A stretch of DNA of 64,000 bases from Caballeronia sp. Lep1P3 (lineage in GTDB: Bacteria > Pseudomonadota > Gammaproteobacteria > Burkholderiales > Burkholderiaceae): positions 2,604,001 to 2,668,000 of the forward strand of contig NZ_CP084265.1 in NCBI RefSeq assembly GCF_022879595.1, given 5' to 3'. Made by a program: the position numbers and the translations under genes. The notes under the pieces were generated by a model. It did no database searches. It was not told the origin of the DNA and worked only from the letters and a program-made list of their open reading frames with translations. Positions within the stretch are counted from its first letter, which is position 1. Every line of letters begins with the position of its first letter. Shown here in pieces: positions 27,049-36,102 of the stretch.

Positions 27049-28347
27049 ATGAAACGCAAGTCCCTGTTCGCACTTTCCTCGGCTGTCGTGGTGGCAGCCG
27101 TCGCAGCCGCCGCCGTCCTCTGGTCGGGCGGCGACAATCTCCATTCGGGCGGCGCTATCGCGGCGACGCCAGCCGACAAGGCCGAGCTCGTCAAGCACGG
27201 CGAGTACCTCGCGCGCGCCGGCGACTGTATCGCGTGCCACACGGTGCGCGGCGGCAAGCAGTTCGCGGGCGGCCTGCCGATGGCCACGCCGTTCGGCACG
27301 ATGTTCACGCCGAACATCACGCCCGACGACAAGTACGGCATCGGCAAATGGACATCCGACGACTTCTATCGCGCGATGCACACGGGCCGCTCGAAGGACG
27401 GCAGCCTGCTCTACCCCGGCTTCCCGTTCACGAGCTACACGAAGGTCTCCCGCGCCGACTCCGATGCGATCTACGCGTACCTGCGTTCGGTCGCGCCGGT
27501 TTCCGAGCCGAGCCGTCCGCATGAACTGCGCTTCCCGTTCAACAACCGCAATCTGCTGATCGGCTGGCGCACGCTGTTTTTCTCGGAAGGCGAGTACAAG
27601 CCGGACCCGACCAAGTCGGTCGAGTGGAACCGTGGCGCGTATCTCGTCGAAGGCCTCGGTCACTGCGGCATGTGCCATACGTCGATCAACGCGATGGGCG
27701 GCCCGGTCAATTCCGCGGCGTTCGCGGGCGGCCTGATTCCGCTGCAGAACTGGTACGCGCCGTCGCTCACGTCGAACAAGGAAGCGGGCCTCGGCGACTG
27801 GGACATCAAGGACATCAACGATCTGCTGAAGAGCGGCGTGTCGCAGCGCGGCGCGGTGTTCGGCCCGATGGCCGAAGTCGTCCACAACAGCCTGCAGTAC
27901 ATGACCGACGCGGACATCAGCGCGATCTCGACGTATCTCAAGTCGATTCCGCAGAAGAAGGAAGCGCCGGAATCGCTGCAACTGGAGACGTCCGAGAAGT
28001 TCGGCGGCGAGCTGCTCACGATGGGCAAGAAGGTCTACACCGAGAACTGCGCGAAGTGTCACGCGGAGAACGGTCTCGGCAAGCCGCCTGCCTATCCGCC
28101 GCTCGCGAACAATCAGTCGATCCAGATGCCGTCGGCCGTCAACCCGATCCGCATGACGCTGAACGGCGGCTATCCGCCGAGCACGGACGGCAACCCGATG
28201 CCGCACGGCATGCCGCCGTTCGCACAGGCGCTGTCGGATACGGAAGTCGCGGCAGTCGTGACGTACATCCGGATGTCGTGGGGCAACCACGGCACGCCGG
28301 TGTCGCCGCAGCAAGTGAGCAACCTGCGTTCGGCGCCGCTCGACTGA
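27049..28347 (+). CDS. Tri-heme cytochrome c, alcohol-dehydrogenase-subunit type
   Basis: A 432-residue cytochrome with three CxxCH sites (C60-I-A-C-H, C206-G-M-C-H, C334-A-K-C-H), the layout of membrane-anchored cytochrome subunits of alcohol, gluconate and aldehyde dehydrogenases. One N-terminal hydrophobic segment (~7-25) serves as signal or anchor. Conserved blocks include GTMFTPNITPDDKYGIGKW and YPGFPFTSYTKV. Normally such a subunit sits beside a flavin or PQQ dehydrogenase; none is present here, only the c4-like cytochrome upstream. A strong hairpin lies 32 bases after the stop. The electron donor is unknown. Confidence 0.9.
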   Translation: MKRKSLFALSSAVVVAAVAAAAVLWSGGDNLHSGGAIAATPADKAELVKHGEYLARAGDCIACHTVRGGKQFAGGLPMATPFGTMFTPNITPDDKYGIGKWTSDDFYRAMHTGRSKDGSLLYPGFPFTSYTKVSRADSDAIYAYLRSVAPVSEPSRPHELRFPFNNRNLLIGWRTLFFSEGEYKPDPTKSVEWNRGAYLVEGLGHCGMCHTSINAMGGPVNSAAFAGGLIPLQNWYAPSLTSNKEAGLGDWDIKDINDLLKSGVSQRGAVFGPMAEVVHNSLQYMTDADISAISTYLKSIPQKKEAPESLQLETSEKFGGELLTMGKKVYTENCAKCHAENGLGKPPAYPPLANNQSIQMPSAVNPIRMTLNGGYPPSTDGNPMPHGMPPFAQALSDTEVAAVVTYIRMSWGNHGTPVSPQQVSNLRSAPLD

Positions 28348-28379
28348 CATTCGCGAAGACAGCGTACAATACGCACTTG

Positions 28380-28418
28380 GGGCGCAGCCTTCATATCGGG
28401 GCTGCGCCCTTTGTCTTT
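28380..28418 (+). terminator. Terminator after the cytochrome pair
   Basis: Perfect 10-bp arms GGGCGCAGCC (28380-28389) and GGCTGCGCCC (28400-28409), followed by TTTGTCTTT. It ends 12 bases before the hemolysin-III gene. A TACAAT -10-like element (28365-28370) just upstream could start a transcript into the hairpin. Confidence 0.8.
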
Positions 28419-28430
28419 GGTGGATCGGTC

Positions 28431-29051
28431 ATGCACGCAGGCGAGCGTTTCAACAGCATCAGCCATTTGATCGGCGCGATCTTGTCGATAGCGGGACTCG
28501 CGACGCTCGTCACGATGGGCGCGCTCGACCGCGACGCGTACAAGGTCGTGAGCTTCGCGGTGTACGGGGCCATGCTCTGTGCGCTGTATCTGATTTCGAC
28601 GCTCTATCACTGCGCGCGCAGCCCGCGCGTGAAGTCGATCCTTCAGAAGTGCGATCACTCGGCCATCTACTTGTTGATAGCCGGCAGCTACACACCGTAT
28701 ACACTGGTGACCTTGCGCGGCCCCTGGGGCTGGTCGCTGTTTGGCGTGAGCTGGGGGCTTGCCGCTCTCGGCATCACGCAGGAATTGACGCTCGGAAGAA
28801 GAACCCGCAGCGTTTCGATGGTGCTGTACGTGTTGATGGGCTGGCTTGCGCTCGTAGCCGTTCGTCCGCTCGTCACGGCGCTGCCGCCCGCGGGCACCGC
28901 GTGGCTCGTTGCAGGCGGCGTGATCTACAGCGCGGGAATCTATTTTTTCATCAACGACGAGCGCATCCGGCACGGCCACGGTATCTGGCATCTGTTCGTG
29001 CTGGCGGGCAGTCTATGTCAGTTCGTGAGCGTCGCGCGCTATGTCGCGTAA
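28431..29051 (+). CDS. Hemolysin III / PAQR family membrane protein
   Basis: A 206-residue seven-helix membrane protein of the HlyIII/YqfA (PAQR) family. Signature residues are present: FNSISHLIGAILSIAG at the N-terminus, STLYHC, CDHSAIYLLIAGSYTPY and GHGIWHLFVLAGSLCQF. The conserved His and Asp residues form a metal site in the family and suggest hydrolase chemistry, though the bacterial function is unsettled. The ATG at 28431 follows a GGTGGA. It is a stand-alone gene. Confidence 0.9.
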   Translation: MHAGERFNSISHLIGAILSIAGLATLVTMGALDRDAYKVVSFAVYGAMLCALYLISTLYHCARSPRVKSILQKCDHSAIYLLIAGSYTPYTLVTLRGPWGWSLFGVSWGLAALGITQELTLGRRTRSVSMVLYVLMGWLALVAVRPLVTALPPAGTAWLVAGGVIYSAGIYFFINDERIRHGHGIWHLFVLAGSLCQFVSVARYVA

Positions 29052-29269
29052 GCCGCGAATGTCACGCACGCCTTCCGCATTGCGGCCATCGCAATGCAAC
29101 TTACAGCCAGCCGGCGTGTCTTCATAGCGCGCCGAACCTTGCGGCACAGCCCGGCGGTCGATGACCGCGAACGAAGGCCCGCCGCCCGATTCATTCCGAG
29201 CGTCGCACATCATCGCCGCTGACTTTAGCCGCATGCGCGCCGTTCGCCATAACGATTCGAACACCCTAT

Positions 29270-30775
29270 ATGTCTTTTGATTCACTCGGTCTGTCAGAAC
29301 CTCTTCTTCGCGCCGTCAACGAACTCGGCTACACGAGCCCCACTCCGATTCAGCTCCAGGCCATTCCGGCCGTCCTGAAAGGCGGAGACCTGCTCGCCGG
29401 CGCACAAACCGGCACGGGCAAGACGGCCGGCTTCACGCTGCCGATCCTGCAGCGTCTCTCGCAACTCGCGCCCGCAGCGGGCGCAAGCAAGCGCCCGGTG
29501 CGCGCGCTGATTCTCACGCCGACGCGCGAACTGGCCGCGCAGGTCGAGGAAAGCGTGCGCGCCTACGGCAAATATTTGAAGCTGCGCTCGACGGTGATGT
29601 TCGGCGGCGTCGGCATCAATCCGCAGATCGATGCGCTGCGCCGCGGCGTGGATATCGTCGTCGCGACGCCGGGGCGTCTGCTGGATCACATGCAGCAGAA
29701 GACCATCGACGTTTCGCAACTCGAAATTCTGGTGCTCGACGAAGCCGACCGCATGCTCGACATGGGCTTCATCCACGACATCAAGCGCGTGCTCGCGCGT
29801 CTTCCGGAAAAGCGCCAGAACCTGCTCTTCTCGGCCACCTTCTCCGACGAAATCAAGGCGCTCGCCGACAGCCTGCTCGATTCGCCCGCGCTGATCGAAG
29901 TCGCGCGCCGCAATACGACGGCCGAGCGCATCGAACAGAAAATCTATCCGGTGGATCGCGATCGCAAGCGCGAACTGCTCACGCACCTCATTCGCCAGCA
30001 CGACTGGTTTCAGGTGCTCGTCTTCACGCGCACGAAGCACGGCGCGAATCGTCTTGCCGAGCAACTGACGAAGGACGGCATCAGCGCGCTCGCGATTCAC
30101 GGCAACAAGAGCCAGTCCGCACGCACGCGGGCGCTGGCCGAGTTCAAGGATCAGACCTTGCAGGTGCTCGTCGCGACGGACATCGCGGCGCGCGGCATCG
30201 ACATCGATCAGCTGCCGCACGTCGTCAACTTCGATCTGCCGAACGTGCCGGAAGACTATGTTCACCGCATCGGCCGCACGGGGCGCGCGGGCGCGGAAGG
30301 CGAAGCGGTGTCGCTCGTTTGCGTCGATGAACTGCAATTGCTGAAAGACATCGAGCGCCTCATCAAGCGCGCGATCCCGCAGGAAGTGATTCCTGGCTTC
30401 GAGCCGGACCCGAACGCGACGCCCGAGCCGATCCAGCGACGCAGTCAGGGACGCGGCGCGCCGCGCGAAGGCGGCCGCGGCAACGGCGCGTCACAGGGAC
30501 AGCCGCGCGCGCCGAAGCCCGCGAATGCCGGCGCAGGCGGCAAGGGCCGGCCCGACGCTCGCGGCGCCAAGCCCGCAGGCGCGAAGCCGAATAACGGGGC
30601 AAGCGCGAACCTGGGAAATCAGGCACCGCGCCGCGCGGAAGCGGCGCACGCCAGCCACGCGCCGAACCCGCGCGCCAAGGCCGGCAATCCGGGCGCACTG
30701 CTTGGCGGCAAGCCGCGCAACGACAATGGCGGCGCACGACGCGACGGCATGCGTTCGGGCAGCCGCGGTCGTTGA
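29270..30775 (+). CDS. rhlE: DEAD-box RNA helicase RhlE
   Basis: A 501-residue ATP-dependent RNA helicase of the RhlE subgroup, acting in RNA decay and ribosome assembly. The motifs appear in order: Q motif ([14 protein letters not shown]), Walker [21 protein letters not shown] in [33 protein letters not shown] and HRIGRTGR. After about residue 380 the tail is low-complexity, rich in Gly, Ala, Arg, Pro and Asn, as expected of an RNA-binding tail. The ATG at 29270 has no strong Shine-Dalgarno. The 218 bases upstream hold nothing clear. Confidence 0.95.
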   Translation: MSFDSLGLSEPLLRAVNELGYTSPTPIQLQAIPAVLKGGDLLAGAQTGTGKTAGFTLPILQRLSQLAPAAGASKRPVRALILTPTRELAAQVEESVRAYGKYLKLRSTVMFGGVGINPQIDALRRGVDIVVATPGRLLDHMQQKTIDVSQLEILVLDEADRMLDMGFIHDIKRVLARLPEKRQNLLFSATFSDEIKALADSLLDSPALIEVARRNTTAERIEQKIYPVDRDRKRELLTHLIRQHDWFQVLVFTRTKHGANRLAEQLTKDGISALAIHGNKSQSARTRALAEFKDQTLQVLVATDIAARGIDIDQLPHVVNFDLPNVPEDYVHRIGRTGRAGAEGEAVSLVCVDELQLLKDIERLIKRAIPQEVIPGFEPDPNATPEPIQRRSQGRGAPREGGRGNGASQGQPRAPKPANAGAGGKGRPDARGAKPAGAKPNNGASANLGNQAPRRAEAAHASHAPNPRAKAGNPGALLGGKPRNDNGGARRDGMRSGSRGR

Positions 30776-30824
30776 ATGCAGAAGTAGGAAGCGGGCCGCT
30801 TTTCGGCGGCTCGCGAAGTCAAGA

Positions 30825-31316
30825 TCAGGCGGCGGCGCTCGCCGCCTGTTTCAGCCAGTCAAGCTGCTCGCGCCAGCGTGCGAGCACATTCTCGGTATCC
30901 GTCAATTCGAACGCGATGCCGCCAGTCAACCGCGCATAAGCCACACGCTGCATCTCGCCGCTTTCGATCGAACCGACGAAGCACGCGATGGGCACGCCCT
31001 CCAGCGCCACGCGGCGCGCATCGATCTGCACCTGATGGAACGCCTCGTCGAACACGAAGGTGAGTGTCGCGCGTCCGCTTGTCGCGACTGCCTGCGCCGT
31101 GCGCGACGACGGCCACAGTCCGAACGCGAGCGTGCGCGCATCGGGAGCGAGGAGTTCGCCCGCGCTCAATAACGCGGTGCGAATGCGGCCGCCCTCGTCC
31201 ACGGCGGACAGCGACGCGGTGAATCCGCTCGGCGCGCCGGTAAGCGTGCCGTCGAACAACGCGCGCAATTCGGGCGGCCATTCGTCGAAAACGGTCTGCG
31301 AGGACAGGGAACCCAT
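30825..31316 (-). CDS. Pyridoxamine 5'-phosphate oxidase-like FMN-barrel protein
   Basis: A 163-residue protein with a split-barrel FMN-binding fold. Recognisable parts are the first strand pair with GGRIRTALLSAGELL, LAFGLWPSSRTAQAVATSGRATL, and VQIDARRVALEGVP. Members bind FMN or F420 and act on varied small molecules; the PNPOx C-terminal domain is absent, so it is not PdxH. It is convergent with rhlE (49-base gap) and 29 bases downstream of the ferritin-like gene on the same strand. Confidence 0.75.
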   Translation of the reverse strand: MGSLSSQTVFDEWPPELRALFDGTLTGAPSGFTASLSAVDEGGRIRTALLSAGELLAPDARTLAFGLWPSSRTAQAVATSGRATLTFVFDEAFHQVQIDARRVALEGVPIACFVGSIESGEMQRVAYARLTGGIAFELTDTENVLARWREQLDWLKQAASAAA

Positions 31317-31345
31317 ACGTTATAACGGTCCGGCCGTGTCGGGAG

Positions 31346-32170
31346 TCAACGGAAGAACAACTGCGTGATCTTCGCGAGCGGATAGTGCACGCCCGGCTGG
31401 ATGCGCGCGGGCAGATCGAGCGGCTTGAGCAGCATTTTGATGCACTGATCGGCTGACAGATTGCGCCTCACGAGCGCATTGACGCTCGCGAAAAGCTCGC
31501 GGTTGTAGCTGGAATCCTTCACGCGTTCGGGATAGCGAATGGCGAAGACGTGACGCAACGCGATCTCCGAATCCTCGCTTTTCAGTTCGGCCACACGCCG
31601 CACGAGCGCGCCCAGCACCGCCATTCGGCCATTGCCCTCGATCTTGTTCCACTTCTTGAAAAAGCGGAAAAAGTGCTTGTAGTGGCGCACTTCGTCGGTG
31701 CGGATATTGTCGGTGATTTCCTTCAGCACCGGCTCGTCCGAACATTCGTTGATGGCCCGATACAGCGTGGCCGTGCCCGTCTCGATGACGCAGCGCGCGA
31801 CCATCTCTAGCGCGCGCTTCTTCTCGAACTGTTCGTAGGAGCAAGTCAGCGAGTATTCGGCGAAGAAATTCTTAAATGCCGTGTCCCAGTCGAATTCGGG
31901 CCAGACGTGGTTGATGTACTTCTTGAGCGCCCGCCCGTGCTGCATTTCCTCCGGCTCCCATTCGTCGTTGAGCCAGGCCGCGATTTCCGGATCGTCGCGG
32001 AAGTAGGTGCTGAGATTGCTCGTATAGAGATCCGTGCCGCTTTCGATGAACGAGCAGGCGCAGAGCAACAGGAGCAGATGTTCGTTGGCTGCCGCCTTCT
32101 GGCGATCGATCCGGTTCAGATCGATGTCTTCGATGCGCCACGGCATCACATGAGTACTGTTTGTGTGCAT
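31346..32170 (-). CDS. Ferritin-like diiron-carboxylate protein
   Basis: A 274-residue four-helix protein with a full diiron ligand set: E43 in FIESGTDLY, E75-x2-H78 in EEMQHGRAL, E130 in VIETGTATLYRAI and E160-x2-H163 in DEVRHYKHF. This pattern is shared by rubrerythrin/ferritin-like and acyl-ACP desaturase-type enzymes; length and lack of a rubredoxin domain point to an uncharacterised oxidase or desaturase-like protein. AAGGAG precedes the ATG at 32170 (minus strand) and decides the start over 32242. A palindrome and -10-like element lie 110-155 bases upstream. Confidence 0.85.
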   Translation of the reverse strand: MHTNSTHVMPWRIEDIDLNRIDRQKAAANEHLLLLLCACSFIESGTDLYTSNLSTYFRDDPEIAAWLNDEWEPEEMQHGRALKKYINHVWPEFDWDTAFKNFFAEYSLTCSYEQFEKKRALEMVARCVIETGTATLYRAINECSDEPVLKEITDNIRTDEVRHYKHFFRFFKKWNKIEGNGRMAVLGALVRRVAELKSEDSEIALRHVFAIRYPERVKDSSYNRELFASVNALVRRNLSADQCIKMLLKPLDLPARIQPGVHYPLAKITQLFFR

Positions 32171-32309
32171 GTATCGCGCTCCTTGGCTGGACTGAACGTG
32201 CCGCCAGCCTCGTGGAAGACGGCCGAGCTTCGGCGACGCCACCCACGTTCGGTGCCAGCGTCCTCAAGTCAAAGTGTTAGCGGCTTTTCGCTTTTTCATC
32301 TTAGCCGTC

Positions 32310-32326
32310 CTGCAATCAGTTTGCAG
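32310..32326. promoter_or_regulatory. Palindrome over the putative ferritin-like gene promoter
   Basis: CTGCAA (32310-32315), five bases, TTGCAG (32321-32326). It sits 140 bases before the ferritin-like start and overlaps the -35 of the only promoter-like sequence there, so it could be an operator. Confidence 0.4.
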
Positions 32327-32457
32327 ACATGGGGACAGACTCACGCCGCGCGATGCGGTTCCGCGGGCGGCTCGTGGTGCGTCAAAATTCCACGACTTCA
32401 CAGAGAAGCGGCTCAGCCGGCTTTGACGAGCACGAAACATGCCGTGTTCGACCGCGC

Positions 32458-32485
32458 AAAACAAAAGGCGGCCGAAGCTGCCTTT
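32458..32485 (-). terminator. Terminator of the MHS transporter
   Basis: On the minus strand the arms AAAGGCAGC (32485-32477) and GCCGCCTTT (32472-32464) pair with one mismatch around a TTCG loop, then TTTTGTTTT follows. It lies 26 bases after the transporter stop. Confidence 0.75.
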
Positions 32486-32510
32486 ATGCGTTCATGGCTC
32501 GAACAGCCGT

Positions 32511-33881
32511 TCATGCCGGCTGCCGCGTGCCGCCCCGCATGCGCCACGCGACGATCGCGAGCGAGGCGCCCGAAAGAATCGCGGCGAGCAGCACGTAGTA
32601 GCTCGGCGCGAGCTTGTCGCCGGTGACATGAATGAACGCCTCGACAATGGTCGGTGCGAATCCGCCGAAGAGCGTGACGCCAAGCGCATAGCCGATCGAC
32701 AAGCCTGTCGAGCGCACGCGCGTGGGAAAGATTTCGGACATCAGCGCGGGCATCGGTCCGGAATACGCGGCCTTCAGAATGCCTGCCGCCGACTGCAGGA
32801 CGACGAGCGACAGCACCGTCGGCGAAGCCTGGAGCCACGCGAACATCGGATAGATGGTGACACCCATGACGATGGACGTCCCGAGCATGATGCGGATACG
32901 CCCGAGCTTGTCCGAGAGCGCACCCATGATCGGCGAGAAAACGAATTGCAAGCCGCCGTTGAGCACGACCACCGCGAACGACGCCGTGGCGGGCAAATGC
33001 AGTTGCTTCACCGCGTACATCGGCATGTACAGTTGCAGCACATACACGCCGACCGTCGATTGCGCGACGATGCCTACCGACAGCAGCAAATTCGCCCATT
33101 GATGCGAGAACGAGACGTCGGGCGTGCTTGCCGCGCCGGTGGAATTAGCAGCGCGCGTCGCGCGATTCGCGAGAAACTCCGGCGTTTCGTCCAGATGCGA
33201 GCGAATGTAGTAGCCGACCGGGCCGACCAGCAGGCCGAACACGAACGGAATGCGCCAACCCCAGCTCTCCAGTTGCGGCTGCGGCAGCCAAGCCGTCAGC
33301 AGCGAGCCGAACGCCGCGGCCATGATCGCGGCGAGGCCCTGGCTTGCGAACTGCCAGCTTGCGTAGTAGCCACGACGCGCGTCGCTGTGTTCGACCATGA
33401 ATGCCGTCGCGCTGCCGAATTCGCCGCCGACGGCGAAGCCCTGAATCAGGCGCGCGAAGAGGATCAGGAGCGGCGCCGCGATGCCGATGTGCTGATACGA
33501 AGGCATGACGGCCATCGTCAGCGTGCCGATCATCATCAGGAGAATCGCGAGCGTGAGCGCGGCCTTGCGGCCCTTGCGGTCGCCGTAGAGGCCAAGGACG
33601 ATCGCGCCCAGCGGCCGCATCAGAAACGAAATGCCGAATGTGCCGATGGCGAGCATCGTCGATAACCATTCGTCGTGCGACGGGAAAAACGCCTTCGCGA
33701 TGATCGCCGCGAAGTAACCGTAGACGAGAAAGTCGAACCACTCGAGCGCATTGCCAACGGACGACGAAAAAACGATGCGACGAACCATCGCCTTCGAAAG
33801 TGCTCCCGATGATGCATGCGAAGGCGCGTCCGCCGACGCGGTCTTGCCGGAATCCGGCGCCCGGTGCACCCGTTCGTTCAT
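32511..33881 (-). CDS. MFS transporter, metabolite:H+ symporter family
   Basis: A 456-residue MHS-family importer. The N-terminal SSVGNALEWFDFLVYGYFA, the loop GLYGDRKGRKAAL, and GFAVGGEFGSATAF are family signatures; 12 membrane helices are expected. AGGGGGA precedes the ATG at 33881, which is preferred over 33902. It is downstream of the gamma-glutamyltransferase-like gene on the same strand (148-base gap with a hairpin), so the two may handle the same or related substrates. The substrate is not deducible. Confidence 0.9.
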   Translation of the reverse strand: MNERVHRAPDSGKTASADAPSHASSGALSKAMVRRIVFSSSVGNALEWFDFLVYGYFAAIIAKAFFPSHDEWLSTMLAIGTFGISFLMRPLGAIVLGLYGDRKGRKAALTLAILLMMIGTLTMAVMPSYQHIGIAAPLLILFARLIQGFAVGGEFGSATAFMVEHSDARRGYYASWQFASQGLAAIMAAAFGSLLTAWLPQPQLESWGWRIPFVFGLLVGPVGYYIRSHLDETPEFLANRATRAANSTGAASTPDVSFSHQWANLLLSVGIVAQSTVGVYVLQLYMPMYAVKQLHLPATASFAVVVLNGGLQFVFSPIMGALSDKLGRIRIMLGTSIVMGVTIYPMFAWLQASPTVLSLVVLQSAAGILKAAYSGPMPALMSEIFPTRVRSTGLSIGYALGVTLFGGFAPTIVEAFIHVTGDKLAPSYYVLLAAILSGASLAIVAWRMRGGTRQPA

Positions 33882-33991
33882 GGTTTCCCCCTGATGCATC
33901 ATGTCGTGCGCTCTGCCCGCCGCAGCAAGGCGCGGACGTGCGCCGCCCTCGCCTGCTTGTACGCCGGCGAACGGCGGTGTTCATCGAATGA

Positions 33992-34018
33992 GTGAAAGGA
34001 ACTGCGCTTGCGCGCAGT
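33992..34018 (-). terminator. Hairpin between the GGT-like gene and the MHS transporter
   Basis: Arms ACTGCGC (34001-34007) and GCGCAGT (34012-34018) around TTGC, followed on the minus strand by TCCTTTCACT. The U-tract is weak, so partial read-through from the GGT-like gene into the transporter is possible. Confidence 0.55.
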
Positions 34019-34029
34019 CCGACAGGCGT

Positions 34030-35667
34030 TTAGAAGCCCGCTGCGAGACCGTCGCGCCGGCTGTCGCTTGCCGCGACGTAACCGCGATCGGGATCGTTGC
34101 GGTCCAGCTTCCAGATGTACTGGCCGGAGCCGAAATCCATGTACGGGTCGTCGACGGATTTGATCGTATGGCCGAGCCCTTCGAGCGCGCGTGCCGTTTC
34201 GAGATCGAGCGTAGCCTCGATGTCGATGGTGAAATCGCGGTTCACCTTCCAGCGCGGCGCGTCGCAGGCTGCCTGCGGCTGCTGACCGTAATCCATCATC
34301 CGCACGATGGATTGCAAATGACCTTGCGGCTGCATGTCGCCGCCCATCACGCCGAAGCTCATGACGGCGTCGCGGCGGCCATCGACTTCCTGCGTGACGA
34401 ACGCCGGAATGATCGTATGGAACGGACGCTTGCCGCCCTCGACGACGTTGGCCGACTTCGGGTCCATCGAGAAACCGCAGCCGCGGTTTTGCAGCGAGAT
34501 ACCGGTATTCGGCACGACCACGCCGGAACCGAAGCCCATGTAATTCGACTGGATGAAACTCACCATCATGCCGCGCTCGTCCGCCACCGACATATAGATG
34601 GTGCCGCCCGCCTTCGGCATGCCGAAGTCGAACTGCGAGGCCTTCGCCGGGTCGATGAGCTTCGCGCGCTCGGTGAGATAGGCGTCGTCGAGCATCTGCT
34701 CGGGCGTGACTTCCATCGAACGCGGATCGGCCACGTAGCGATAGACATCCGCGAACGCGAGCTTCATGGCCTCGATTTGCAGATGTTGCGACTCGATGCG
34801 ATCCACCGTCAGCGCCCTGACATCGAACTTGTCCAGAATGCCGAGCGCGATGAGGGCCGCGATGCCTTGTCCGTTCGGCGGAATCTCGTGCACCGTGTAA
34901 CCGCGATAGTCCTTGCTGATCGGCTCGACCCAGTCCGCGCGATAGTTGCGCAGATCGTCCAGTGTCATGGCGGCGCCGCCCTCGCGGGCGAAAGCCGCGA
35001 TGCGCTCGGCGATCTCGCCTTCGTAGAACGCGCGCGGCCCGTGCTGCGCAAGCGCGCGCAGCGTATTCGCGTGGCCCGGCATGCGCACGAGTTCACTCAC
35101 CTCCGGCGCGCGGCCATGCGGCATGAAGACGTCCGCGAAGCCGGGCTGATCCTTCATTTCAGGGACGGCGGCGGCCCATTTGTAAGCGACGATGCTTGCA
35201 ACGGCGTGCCCGCGTTCCGCAATTTCGATGGCCGGCTCCATCAGGTCCGCAAAGGGCAGCGAGCCAAACTTTGCGTGCAATGCCTCCCATCCCGCGATGA
35301 CGCCGGGCACCGTCACGGCGTCCCACCCGCGCTTGGGTTGGCGAGCAAGACCGTTCTCCTCGCCGTACTTGCGACGGAAATAGTCGACGTTCCATGCCGC
35401 CGGCGACACGCCCGACGCATTCAGTCCATGCAGCTTGCTGCCGTCCCACACGAGCGCGAATGCATCGCCGCCGAGACCGTTGGAAACCGGTTCGACGATG
35501 GTGATGGCCGCCGCCGCGGCGATGGCCGCATCGACGGCATTGCCGCCCTTCCAGAGCATGCGCAGGCCGGCTTGCGCGGCAAGCGGATGCGACGTCGAAA
35601 CGATATTGCGTGCAAAGACCGGCAGGCGCGGCGTGGGATACGGGTTTTGCCAGTTGAAGCGAGTCAT
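34030..35667 (-). CDS. Gamma-glutamyltransferase family protein
   Basis: A 545-residue Ntn-hydrolase of the gamma-glutamyltransferase family. The conserved start of the large subunit (HPLAAQAGLRMLWKGGNAVDAAIAA) and VEPVSNGLGGDAFALVW are clear. The expected self-cleavage site and nucleophile is T356 in KAGGTIYMSVAD. No typical signal peptide is seen, and the substrate loop differs from secreted Ggt, resembling the YwrD-like cytosolic branch; the substrate may be a gamma-glutamyl compound or another acylated amine. The ATG at 35667 fits the family start. A 10-bp inverted repeat lies 50-90 bases upstream. Confidence 0.9.
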   Translation of the reverse strand: MTRFNWQNPYPTPRLPVFARNIVSTSHPLAAQAGLRMLWKGGNAVDAAIAAAAAITIVEPVSNGLGGDAFALVWDGSKLHGLNASGVSPAAWNVDYFRRKYGEENGLARQPKRGWDAVTVPGVIAGWEALHAKFGSLPFADLMEPAIEIAERGHAVASIVAYKWAAAVPEMKDQPGFADVFMPHGRAPEVSELVRMPGHANTLRALAQHGPRAFYEGEIAERIAAFAREGGAAMTLDDLRNYRADWVEPISKDYRGYTVHEIPPNGQGIAALIALGILDKFDVRALTVDRIESQHLQIEAMKLAFADVYRYVADPRSMEVTPEQMLDDAYLTERAKLIDPAKASQFDFGMPKAGGTIYMSVADERGMMVSFIQSNYMGFGSGVVVPNTGISLQNRGCGFSMDPKSANVVEGGKRPFHTIIPAFVTQEVDGRRDAVMSFGVMGGDMQPQGHLQSIVRMMDYGQQPQAACDAPRWKVNRDFTIDIEATLDLETARALEGLGHTIKSVDDPYMDFGSGQYIWKLDRNDPDRGYVAASDSRRDGLAAGF

Positions 35668-36102
35668 GGATGAAGTCCGGATTGCGAGCCGTCTACGGCA
35701 GTTCCAGGCCAATCAGCAATGCAATGAGTTGATCGGGCAAAAGAAGGATATTGCATTGCGGGCGTAAGACGGAACAAATTCATTTATTGTATGGATTGAT
35801 GCAACAGCGGCATGAGTCGCGCGCTCTTCGCACTGCGCTGCACCGCCGCAGGAACTTCGAGTGGATTCTGCGAATTCCCGTCTCGCGTGAACCGCCTGCG
35901 GGCGGTCAAAAAGTCAAAGCGAAAATTTGCAGTGAAGCGTTTGGCACTCCTCATACGCTTGCCTACAATCGCAATTCCCGGCATGCGCGGCGCCAGAACC
36001 AGCGCGCTTGCCCGGCGGTTTGAAGTTATCCGCACAACTCCTCGAAGCAAGGACCCGGTCGCGAGCCGGCTGCCATGCGCTTCGGCCGTCATGGAGAACA
36101 CG
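35668..36102. other. Intergenic region between the GGT-like gene and a small gene
   Basis: About 435 bases without a supported gene. The left part (35668-35785) holds the inverted repeat at 35716-35759 and, on the minus strand, a weak promoter (TTGTTC, 18 bases, CAATAT). The right part (35790-36090) shows nothing clear beyond open frames with no start signal. Confidence 0.5.
35716..35759. promoter_or_regulatory. Perfect inverted repeat upstream of the GGT-like gene
   Basis: GCAATGCAAT (35716-35725) and ATTGCATTGC (35750-35759) are perfect inverted copies separated by 24 bases, upstream of the gene starting at 35667. The spacing suits a dimer-of-dimers regulator site or a large stem in a leader. 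Confidence 0.55.

Larger units (their letters stand above)
32171..32510. other. Intergenic region upstream of the ferritin-like gene
   Basis: About 340 bases between the ferritin-like gene and the MHS transporter, both on the minus strand. It contains the transporter terminator (32458-32485) and the palindrome CTGCAA-TCAGT-TTGCAG (32310-32326). Read on the minus strand, CTGCAA followed after 17 bases by TAAGAT is a plausible promoter, with the palindrome covering its -35. No gene is seen. Confidence 0.5.

Noticed and set aside
26302..28350. 682-codon open frame antisense to the two cytochrome genes
   Set aside because: Exactly mirrors the cytochrome coding frames, which contain five conserved CxxCH motifs; the antisense protein is only a compositional shadow.
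29013..29285. 90-residue minus-strand frame between hlyIII and rhlE
   Set aside because: Overlaps the ends of both neighbours, has no ribosome-binding site and no recognisable features.
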